NCBI GenBank assembly: GCA_017428325.1
Contig: JAFRRA010000006.1
Coordinates: 434,001 to 498,000 of the forward strand
DNA length: 64,000 nt
DNA from: Bacteroidales bacterium
Lineage (GTDB): Bacteria; Bacteroidota; Bacteroidia; Bacteroidales; UBA932
Reading direction: 5' to 3'
Positions 57,199 to 64,000 of the stretch are shown piece by piece. Position 1 is the stretch's first letter, and every line of letters begins with the position of its first letter. Position numbers and translations under genes: made by a program. Below the pieces are notes generated by a model. It searched no databases. It worked only from the letters and a program-made list of their open reading frames with translations, and was not told the origin of the DNA.

Positions 57199-57306
57199 AT
57201 GAACAACTACAACATTCTTTTCAGCAGTGAGATAGAGGCCTTCATAGAAGAGACTATCGCAGAGGAAAAAGAGATCAGGATTTCCGTTGTCAGAAATGAC
57301 AGGTAA
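57199..57306 (+). CDS. Small 35-residue ORF leading the umuDC operon
   Basis: The first ATG after the promoter, preceded by AAGG, begins an open frame coding MNNYNILFSSEIEAFIEE and ending RNDR before TAA at 57304-57306. It is acidic and probably helical, with no known motif. It overlaps the umuD start by 11 nt in another frame. It may be a leader peptide coupling translation into umuD, a genuine small protein, or the N-terminal arm of UmuD separated by a frameshift. Codon content looks normal. Confidence 0.45.
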   Translation: MNNYNILFSSEIEAFIEETIAEEKEIRISVVRNDR

Positions 57307-57688
57307 TACAGTCTGTGCGGGTTTTCCTTCTCCGGCACAGGATTATGTGGAGGGAGGGATAGACCTCAACCGGGAGCTGGTGAAGAATCCGGCCGCCACG
57401 TTCTTTGGACGGGTGAGCGGAGATTCCATGACAGGTGCCGGGATAGAGGACGGGGATCTGATAGTCATAGACAAGAGCCTGGAGGCTTCCGAGGGGGATA
57501 TTGCCGTGTGTTTTCTGGACGGGGAGTTTACGCTTAAAAGGATCCATATAGAAAAGGATGTCATATGGCTGGTGCCGGAAAACCCGAAATACAGGAAGAT
57601 CCGGGTAACTGCAGACCAGCACTTTATGGTTTGGGGCGTTGTCACATATTCAATAAAGGATATCAGGAAGAATAATACTCAGCGATAA
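57296..57688 (+). CDS. umuD: UmuD-like self-cleaving mutagenesis protein
   Basis: A 130-residue homologue of the DNA polymerase V accessory subunit. The cleavage region is CAGFPSPAQDYVE, and the autoproteolytic dyad is Ser in GDSMTGAGI and Lys in FTLKRIH. RecA-stimulated cutting at Ala-Gly would yield the active form that joins UmuC. From ATG 57296 only about eight residues precede the cleavage site (24 in E. coli), an unusually short arm. A TTG three codons upstream would add little. It overlaps the 35-residue ORF and is followed by umuC after 3 bp. Confidence 0.88.
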   Translation: MTGNTVCAGFPSPAQDYVEGGIDLNRELVKNPAATFFGRVSGDSMTGAGIEDGDLIVIDKSLEASEGDIAVCFLDGEFTLKRIHIEKDVIWLVPENPKYRKIRVTADQHFMVWGVVTYSIKDIRKNNTQR

Positions 57689-57691
57689 TTT

Positions 57692-59044
57692 ATGCCTGAA
57701 GAAGATTCTTTTGAATACAGTCGGTCCGGGCGGTTTATCGGGGTGATGGACTGCAACAATTTCTTTGTTTCGTGCGAAAGGGTGTTCAACCCGTCTCTGG
57801 AGGGGCGGGCTGTAGTGGTGCTTTCCAACAACGACGGATGTGCCGTGTCAAGAAGCGCAGAAGCCAAGGCTCTTGGGATCAAAATGGGGACGCCGGCCTT
57901 CAAAATAGCGCAGGAGTTTGAAAGCAAGGGCGTTGAGGTTGTGATGTGCTCTTCCAATTACACGCTTTATGCGGATATGAGTCGGCGTGCCATGGATGTT
58001 TTGCGGGGGTTGGCGGGGCGGATAGAGATATATTCCATAGATGAGGCCTTTGTGGATTTTTCCGGAATGGGGAAGGATGAAGTGGTGCGGTTGGGACGGG
58101 AAATCGTGCGTAGGGTAAGGAAGGAAACGGGCCTTCCAGTATCCGTGGGAGCGGCCCGGTCCAAGACTCTTGCGAAAGCCGCCACAAGATTTGCCAAGAA
58201 ATATCCGGCATACAGAGGGTTCTGCATGATAGATTCCGAATCGCAGAGGGAGAAGGCCCTTCATCTGCTTCCGGCGGGAGATGTTTGGGGCATAGGATTC
58301 AGGTCTCAGAAGAAATTTGCGGCATTGGGCATATCCACTGCCTATGACTTTGTGCAGAAAGGGGCCTACTGGATAAAGCGGAATATGGGAGTGTGCGGGC
58401 TAAGGACTTATGAGGAACTGCTTGGAAGAAGTGTCATCCGCGTGGATGGCAAGGCCCTGAAGCAGACCATAACAACCAGCCGCAGCTTCGGGGAGCTGGT
58501 ATCCGACCTTTCCCAGCTGCAATGTGCAGTCTCCAATTTTGCCGCCTCCTGTGCACAGAAACTCAGGGCCCAGCACAGCTGTGCGATGTATGCGACCGTG
58601 TTCCTGATGACAAGTGTTTTCAGGGAGGACCTCCCGCAATATTTCAACAATGCCACATACATTTTTGAAGAGGCGGAAGACAGCACGATCGGTCTTGTGG
58701 AAGGATGCCTTAACGCTCTGGATGAAATCTATCTGCCCGGTTACGCTTACAAGAAGGCAGGAGTTACGGTAAGCGGCATAGTTCCCCACGGACATGTGCA
58801 GCAAAGCCTTTACTGCCAGTCCGATTACAAGAGGATGAGAAAAGTTGACCTCCTTATGGACGAGGTTAACCGACGGTATGGGAAAAACCGTCTGCATCTG
58901 GCCGTGCAGGGAAGTTCCGCCATCTTCAACCGCAGGCAGACCGGGGGCGTGGCCGGAAGGGAGGAAAGGTGGGAAATGCGCCGGGAACGCCTTTCAGGAA
59001 GCTACACCACGGATTTGCGGGATGTTATTCTTGTCTGCTGCTGA
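57692..59044 (+). CDS. umuC: DNA polymerase V catalytic subunit UmuC
   Basis: A 450-residue Y-family translesion polymerase. The catalytic acidic residues lie in GVMDCNNFFVSCERV (first Asp) and YSIDEAFVDFSG (Asp-Glu). GCAVSRSAEAKALGIKMG and the helix-hairpin-helix region VWGIGFRSQKKFAALGI are typical, and the little-finger and UmuC C-terminal regions follow. With UmuD it permits error-prone bypass of lesions. It starts 3 bp after umuD. Its last 20 bp overlap the end of the convergent zinc-ribbon gene. Confidence 0.94.
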   Translation: MPEEDSFEYSRSGRFIGVMDCNNFFVSCERVFNPSLEGRAVVVLSNNDGCAVSRSAEAKALGIKMGTPAFKIAQEFESKGVEVVMCSSNYTLYADMSRRAMDVLRGLAGRIEIYSIDEAFVDFSGMGKDEVVRLGREIVRRVRKETGLPVSVGAARSKTLAKAATRFAKKYPAYRGFCMIDSESQREKALHLLPAGDVWGIGFRSQKKFAALGISTAYDFVQKGAYWIKRNMGVCGLRTYEELLGRSVIRVDGKALKQTITTSRSFGELVSDLSQLQCAVSNFAASCAQKLRAQHSCAMYATVFLMTSVFREDLPQYFNNATYIFEEAEDSTIGLVEGCLNALDEIYLPGYAYKKAGVTVSGIVPHGHVQQSLYCQSDYKRMRKVDLLMDEVNRRYGKNRLHLAVQGSSAIFNRRQTGGVAGREERWEMRRERLSGSYTTDLRDVILVCC

Positions 59045-59294
59045 CCTTTGTGACATTGCTTATGACCCTGAACACCTTGCTTATCCAGGAAAGAGTCCTG
59101 AGAAGGAATCTGGAGTCTGCACGTTCCATCTCCATAATGTTGAAACGGATTGCATTTAATTGCTTGCGGTTCCTTGCCCGGCGTCTTCTTCCAAGCGAAT
59201 TGTTGTAGAAAGTGCGGCATTCATCGCTGCAGAATTTCTTGTCGCTCCGTCCGTTTACTTCTTTTCCGCATACCGGACATGTCTTTTTGCCCAT
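59025..59294 (-). CDS. Small zinc-ribbon protein (DUF2116-like)
   Basis: An 89-residue protein opening with a four-cysteine ribbon: CPVCGKEVNGRSDKKFCSDE, with the next residues CRTFYNNSLGRRRRARNRK being very basic. The zinc ribbon plus arginine-rich stretch suggests nucleic-acid binding. A C-terminal helix region (SRFLLRTLSWISKVFRVISN) is amphipathic. No neighbour on its strand hints at a role. Its end overlaps the umuC end by 20 bp. Confidence 0.75.
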   Translation of the reverse strand: MGKKTCPVCGKEVNGRSDKKFCSDECRTFYNNSLGRRRRARNRKQLNAIRFNIMEMERADSRFLLRTLSWISKVFRVISNVTKVSSRQE

Positions 59295-59559
59295 AACGTT
59301 TCCCTTCTTTCCACTGTCTTTCAGCGCGTCAAATCTAAGAAAGAACTTTCTTTTTCTGTCCTCAGCGATGCAATTAACACTTCATTTTTTGATTATTCTG
59401 CAATTGTTTAAATGGGTACAGCCGTATTAAAACAAGTTAAACGGCTAACAGTTTTACAGGATTGTCAATTAAACATTTATAATCGTTTATATATGAATAA
59501 AATGAGGATATTGTTAAATAGTCGGGTTTAATTTGCTTCAGTTTTCATTTAGATGATTT
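59295..59559. other. Non-coding region between the zinc-ribbon gene and ssb
   Basis: 265 bp of AT-rich DNA without a credible gene. It contains a weak inverted repeat (AGCCGT at 59420-59425 and ACGGCT at 59441-59446) and, near 59525-59535, a TTAATTTG that is one base off the -7 consensus and could serve ssb. Nothing else stands out. Confidence 0.5.
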
Positions 59560-59895
59560 ATGGAGAAAACATTGAACAAAGTGGAACTGAAGGGGCGCGT
59601 AGGAGCAGATCCCAAGGTGACCGAAATGGAGGGAGGAGTCAGTTTGATCCGTTTCTCCCTTGCAACCCATGAAGTTTTCAAGGGGAAGGACGGACAGTAC
59701 AAGGAAGAAACCATGTGGCACAGCATTGCCGCCTGGTCTTCCAAGGGAATGCCGGACTTCTCCAAAATCCGCAAGGGTGTCTTTGTCGAGCTTTCCGGAA
59801 GGCTGAGGTATTATTCCTATATGGGGAAAGACGGCCAGGAAAGATATTCTTGTGAAATTGTGGCACTGAAAATGTCTCTGCCGGAAAATGATTAA
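59560..59895 (+). CDS. ssb: Short single-stranded DNA-binding protein
   Basis: A 111-residue OB-fold [23 protein letters not shown], then [40 protein letters not shown]. It ends shortly after the OB fold (KMSLPEND). It therefore lacks the long flexible tail and the acidic C-terminal tip that recruits repair enzymes, suggesting a specialised or secondary SSB rather than the main replicative one. It lies downstream of umuDC on the same strand, 515 bp away, but with its own leader region. cysS follows after a hairpin. Confidence 0.88.
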   Translation: MEKTLNKVELKGRVGADPKVTEMEGGVSLIRFSLATHEVFKGKDGQYKEETMWHSIAAWSSKGMPDFSKIRKGVFVELSGRLRYYSYMGKDGQERYSCEIVALKMSLPEND

Positions 59896-59925
59896 ATTTG
59901 CACCCGGCGGTCCAAAAGCCGCCGG
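59893..59925 (+). promoter_or_regulatory. -7 element and GC hairpin in the ssb-cysS junction
   Basis: TAAATTTG (59893-59900) overlaps the ssb stop and fits the -7 consensus for cysS. Just downstream CCGGCGG (59904-59910) pairs perfectly with CCGCCGG (59919-59925), followed by ATGTTTTATG and the cysS start at 59933. The hairpin could terminate ssb transcripts weakly or shape the cysS leader. Confidence 0.5.
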
Positions 59926-59932
59926 ATGTTTT

Positions 59933-61444
59933 ATGAGCGCAGAAATCAAAAGAGAATTCTATCTCTACAATACCCTTACCCGCAGAAGGGAAAAGCTGGA
60001 AACCGTAACCCCGGGAAGAGTAGGCCTTTATGTTTGCGGGCCTACGGTATACGGAGACCCTCATCTGGGACATGCCAGACCGGGGATAACCTTTGATGTA
60101 CTGGTACGCCTGCTGGCAAACCTGGGATACAAGGTCCGTTATGTGCGCAATATCACTGACGTGGGGCATCTGGAGCATGACGCTGATGAGGGAGAGGACA
60201 AGATAGCCAAGAAGGCCCGCCTGGAAGAACTTGAGCCGATGGAGGTTGCACAGACCTATACGGTACATTTCCGTCAGGCTATGGCAAAGCTCAACGTGCT
60301 TCCTCCAAGCATCGAGCCGAATGCTTCCGGCCATATTATCGAGCAGATAGAGTTCATCAAAAAGATACTGGACAACGGCTATGCATATATAAGCAACGGC
60401 TCCGTTTATTTCGACGTGGCTAAATATGCAAAGAAGTATAATTACGGAGCTCTCAGCGGCCGTAATCTGGACGAGATGCTGCACAACACCCGCGAGCTTG
60501 ACGGGCAGCAGGACAAGCATTCATCCGCAGACTTCGCCCTATGGAAGAAAGCCTCTCCGGAACATATAATGCGCTGGCCTTCCCCTTGGGGAGACGGCTT
60601 CCCTGGCTGGCATATGGAGTGCTCCGCCATGGGAGAGAAATATCTTGGAAGGGAGTTTGACATCCACGGCGGTGGAATGGACCTGATGTTCCCTCACCAC
60701 GAATGCGAAATGGCCCAGAATTATGCTGAAAGAGGCACTTCCGGAGTCAAATACTGGATGCATAACAACCTGATTACCATCGAGGGCAGGAAGATGGGCA
60801 AGTCTCTGGGCAATTTCATAACACTCGACGAGTTGTTCAGCGGAAGCAACCCGATTCTGGAGCAGGCCTATACTCCTATGACCGTCAGGTTCTTCATCCT
60901 TCAGGCGCACTATCGCGGAACCCTGGATTTCAGCAATTCCGCCCTTCAGGCAGCGGAAAAGGGTCTCAAAAGACTGATGCAGGCACAGAAGGACGCAGCC
61001 CAACTGAAAGAGTCAGCGGCATCTTCTGAAAATCTCGCTGAGGATATATCAAGGATCCGGGAGGAGATATTCAACGCCTTGTGTGACGATATGAATACTC
61101 CGATAGCCCTCTCTTATGTCTATGAACTGGTAAAGGTCATAAACAATGTGAAGGAGGGAAGAATCACAGCGGCCAAGGCCGAAAAGGACGCTATCTGCCA
61201 GCTTATGAAAGAGGTAGTCACGGATATTCTCGGACTGGTGGATGAAGAGAGTGTGCAGGCTTCAGACTCTCAGGGCTCATCAAAGGTCATTGACGGCCTG
61301 ATGAATTACATCATAGAAGACCGCAAGGCGGCAAGGGCCAATAAGGACTGGGGCAAGAGCGACCAGATAAGGGATACCCTGAAAGCCCTCGGCATTCAGC
61401 TCAAGGACAACAAGGACGGGACAACCTCATGGGAAATTCAATAA
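59933..61444 (+). CDS. cysS: Cysteinyl-tRNA synthetase
   Basis: Class I aminoacyl-tRNA synthetase charging tRNA-Cys. The HIGH-type motif is [10 protein letters not shown] and the KMSKS loop is [11 protein letters not shown]. Zinc ligands are in [18 protein letters not shown] and HHECEMAQN. The DALR-like C-terminal helical domain covers about 380-503. The start is ATG 59933 ([14 protein letters not shown]), consistent with family N-termini and with the promoter at 59893; a start at 59888 inside ssb is rejected. It ends at a bidirectional terminator shared with guaD. Confidence 0.95.
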   Translation: MSAEIKREFYLYNTLTRRREKLETVTPGRVGLYVCGPTVYGDPHLGHARPGITFDVLVRLLANLGYKVRYVRNITDVGHLEHDADEGEDKIAKKARLEELEPMEVAQTYTVHFRQAMAKLNVLPPSIEPNASGHIIEQIEFIKKILDNGYAYISNGSVYFDVAKYAKKYNYGALSGRNLDEMLHNTRELDGQQDKHSSADFALWKKASPEHIMRWPSPWGDGFPGWHMECSAMGEKYLGREFDIHGGGMDLMFPHHECEMAQNYAERGTSGVKYWMHNNLITIEGRKMGKSLGNFITLDELFSGSNPILEQAYTPMTVRFFILQAHYRGTLDFSNSALQAAEKGLKRLMQAQKDAAQLKESAASSENLAEDISRIREEIFNALCDDMNTPIALSYVYELVKVINNVKEGRITAAKAEKDAICQLMKEVVTDILGLVDEESVQASDSQGSSKVIDGLMNYIIEDRKAARANKDWGKSDQIRDTLKALGIQLKDNKDGTTSWEIQ

Positions 61445-61447
61445 AAG

Positions 61448-61478
61448 AAAACGGAGTGCTGAATCAGTACTCCGTTTT
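61448..61478. terminator. Bidirectional terminator between cysS and guaD
   Basis: AAAACGGAGT (61448-61457) pairs with ACTCCGTTTT (61469-61478), a perfect 10-bp stem with A/T runs on both sides, suiting both strands. The last four codons and the stop of guaD are inside the hairpin. Confidence 0.82.
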
Positions 61479-61931
61479 GTCTTCCTTGGATTGCCACTTC
61501 TTGAAAACTTCCAGGGCTTCTTTCCTTAACAGTTTTTCAGATTTCTTCAGCCTGTCTTCAGGCTTGAGTTCTATTTCCTGATAGATAAAGTCATCGTCGA
61601 AACCGATTTTTGCGGCATCCTTACGGTTGTTGGCATAGTAGATTTTGTCCAGGTGTGCCCAATAGATTGCGCCAAGGCACATAGGGCAAGGTTCGCAGGA
61701 CGTGTATATCTCACATCCCGAAAGGTCAAAGGTTTTCAGTTTCTTTGTTGCATTGCGGATAGCGGTAACCTCCGCATGCGCAGTAGGGTCGCAGTTCAGG
61801 GTAACGCTGTTGGAACCCTCTGCCACAATCACTCCGTTACGGGCAATGACGGCACCGAAAGGACCGCCGCCCTTTTCCACGCTTTCGTCTGAAAGCTGGA
61901 TTGCTCTTCTCATCAAATCCTTCTTGTCCAT
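61464..61931 (-). CDS. guaD: Guanine deaminase
   Basis: A 155-residue cytidine-deaminase-fold enzyme closely matching Bacillus-type guanine deaminase, which converts guanine to xanthine. The zinc site is PTAHAEVTAIRNA (His and catalytic Glu) and SCEPCPMCLGAIYWA (two Cys). The domain-swapped C-terminal region GFDDDFIYQEI is diagnostic for guanine deaminase over TadA. The start at ATG 61931 (MDKKDLMRRAIQ) is chosen over a longer reading because a -7 element lies between them. Confidence 0.9.
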   Translation of the reverse strand: MDKKDLMRRAIQLSDESVEKGGGPFGAVIARNGVIVAEGSNSVTLNCDPTAHAEVTAIRNATKKLKTFDLSGCEIYTSCEPCPMCLGAIYWAHLDKIYYANNRKDAAKIGFDDDFIYQEIELKPEDRLKKSEKLLRKEALEVFKKWQSKEDKTEY

Positions 61932-61956
61932 ATAAATCTCATCGGTATTATCTTTG

Positions 61957-61964
61957 CAAATATA
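61957..61964 (-). promoter_or_regulatory. -7 promoter element of guaD
   Basis: The minus strand reads TATATTTG (61964-61957), an exact consensus match 26 bp before the ATG at 61931. Confidence 0.6.
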
Positions 61965-62028
61965 GCTTTTATTAAAGAGAAACTTATTATAATTGTATTT
62001 GAAAATAATCATTAAAATCGTTTCTGTT

Positions 62029-62466
62029 ATGAAAAGAATGATCTCTGCCTTGGCAATAGTTGCCTTCCTCCTCGTATCTGCTTTCTGCTATGCAGACGGA
62101 AGAATTATTCCTATAAACCAGTTACCTGCGCCAGCCCAGACTTTTATCAAGACTCACTTTGCAGACAAGACAGCTGCATATGCCGAGAAGGAACGCGACC
62201 ACGGCATCAAGTATGAGGTTAAGTTCACAGACGGCACCGAGATTGAATTCAACAGCAAGGGAGAGTGGGACAAGGTGGATTGCAAATTTTCTGCAGTCCC
62301 TGCCGCTTTGGTTCCCGCTGCAATAGCAAACTATGTCCAGACCAATTTTGCCGGCACCCTTATCACAAAGATAGACAAGGAGTACTATGGCTATGAAATT
62401 GAACTTTCAACAGACCTCGAGCTGAAATTTGACCGCAACGGAAATCTTATGTACATCGACGATTAA
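62029..62466 (+). CDS. Periplasmic PepSY-like (DUF2874) protein
   Basis: A 145-residue exported protein: signal peptide MKRMISALAIVAFLLVSAFC then YADG. Two PepSY-like repeats follow, each pairing a PxxxxxxIxxxF helix with beta strands (LPAPAQTFIKTHFADKTAA with VKFTDGTEIEFNSKGEW; then VPAAIANYVQTNF with ELSTDLELKFDRNGNL). PepSY-like domains inhibit or regulate proteases or bind small ligands; common in Bacteroidales, exact role unknown. ATG 62029 is chosen as the start of the signal peptide. A terminator follows the stop. Confidence 0.82.
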   Translation: MKRMISALAIVAFLLVSAFCYADGRIIPINQLPAPAQTFIKTHFADKTAAYAEKERDHGIKYEVKFTDGTEIEFNSKGEWDKVDCKFSAVPAALVPAAIANYVQTNFAGTLITKIDKEYYGYEIELSTDLELKFDRNGNLMYIDD

Positions 62467-62495
62467 ACCGTTGCCGGTAAACTAGAAGAAAAAAA

Positions 62496-62525
62496 AGAAC
62501 CCCTGAATTTTCAGAGGTTCTTTTT
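62496..62525. terminator. Terminator between the PepSY-like gene and eno
   Basis: AGAACCCCTGA-ATTT-TCAGAGGTTCT forms an 11-bp stem with one mismatch, with A-run before and TTTTTT after, so it can serve both converging genes. Confidence 0.82.
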
Positions 62526-62547
62526 GTTTTAAGTGCTGTTACCAGAC

Positions 62548-63867
<1,320 letters not shown>

Positions 63868-63895
63868 TTAATTGGTTTGTTACAATTTTACGCCG

Positions 63896-63903
63896 CAAAT
63901 TTA
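63896..63903 (-). promoter_or_regulatory. -7 promoter element of eno
   Basis: The minus strand reads TAAATTTG (63903-63896), an exact match to TAnnTTTG, giving a leader of about 35 nt to the ATG at 63855. Confidence 0.6.
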
Positions 63904-63926
63904 GCAAATTCTGCACTCTTTTTGCA

Positions 63927-63934
63927 TATATTTG
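63927..63934 (+). promoter_or_regulatory. -7 element for a gene leaving the window
   Basis: TATATTTG on the plus strand, divergent from eno, precedes an AAGGA-containing stretch and an ATG at the very last three bases (63998-64000). The gene it serves lies outside the window. Confidence 0.45.
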
Positions 63935-64000
63935 AATTTAGAAACAAACAATAAGGACAGTTAAAATCATTATTCAATAACCTAACACATCACAGCTATG

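Noticed and set aside
59420..59446. Inverted repeat AGCCGT/ACGGCT upstream of ssb as a terminator or operator
   Set aside because: A six-base stem with a 15-nt loop and no T-run; likely chance in AT-rich DNA.

Overview
The window looks like a chromosomal segment of a Bacteroidota bacterium, most likely order Bacteroidales and probably a host-associated member. The support is the recurrent phylum-type -7 promoter element TAnnTTTG ahead of many genes, weak or absent Shine-Dalgarno sequences, many exported or lipoprotein genes, a fimbrillin-like/LRR surface protein, a C10 (streptopain-like) protease, a CBM20-linked GH77 protein, DUF4923, DUF5009 and NamZ-family genes, and Bacteroidales-type MlaEF, EnvC and nucleoside kinase genes. 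Base composition is near 50% GC, except for an AT-rich island at about 6.83-8.87 kb. The genus cannot be fixed from the sequence alone. No rRNA, CRISPR array, transposase or integrase is visible.

Layout: 1-6757 is housekeeping: partial topA diverging from an operon of class A PBP, ddl, tryptophanase and prmC. 6751-8955 is an inserted cassette carrying a C10 protease and a small lipoprotein, bounded by a 77-bp direct repeat of the radA 3' end. 8870-10249 is radA. 10387-16003 holds secreted proteins (Ig-like lipoprotein, LRR surface protein, serine hydrolase, C26 hydrolase). 16006-19211 holds a GH77-like protein that appears catalytically degraded, plus a flippase-like membrane protein. 19287-22236 is a PfkB kinase coupled to a two-component system. 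22266-28825 is a five-gene minus-strand operon (pcm, MBL hydrolase, uvrA, nucleoside kinase, DUF4923). 28883-37282 has a deoxynucleoside kinase, EnvC/TPR, an ECF sigma factor with a membrane-anchored beta-barrel partner, MlaEF and kdtA.

37307-44566 contains a NamZ-like muramidase and, on the minus strand, a compact operon: ketosynthase, acyl carrier protein, acyl-adenylating ligase, M13 peptidase, phosphoesterase. It is followed by a HicAB toxin-antitoxin pair, comM/yifB, tsaE and a DUF5009 membrane protein. 48950-55511 contains rsmE, a PIG-L deacetylase, the minus-strand group mutL-rhomboid-EEP-tsaC, and ispF. Two tRNA genes (Gln-CTG and Met-CAT) sit at 55555-55737 behind a canonical promoter. 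55889-59895 carries a short-repeat secreted protein, an SGNH esterase, a umuDC mutasome operon with a palindromic candidate operator, a zinc-ribbon protein and a short SSB. The window closes with cysS, guaD, a PepSY-like protein and eno.

Five points merit most attention: the radA-tail-flanked protease cassette; the KS-ACP-ligase mini-pathway whose ketosynthase has a fused second domain; the perfect 7-3-7 palindrome in the umuDC promoter; the ECF sigma factor paired with a chain that appears to span inner membrane, periplasm and outer membrane; and the GH77 homologue lacking recognisable catalytic motifs.
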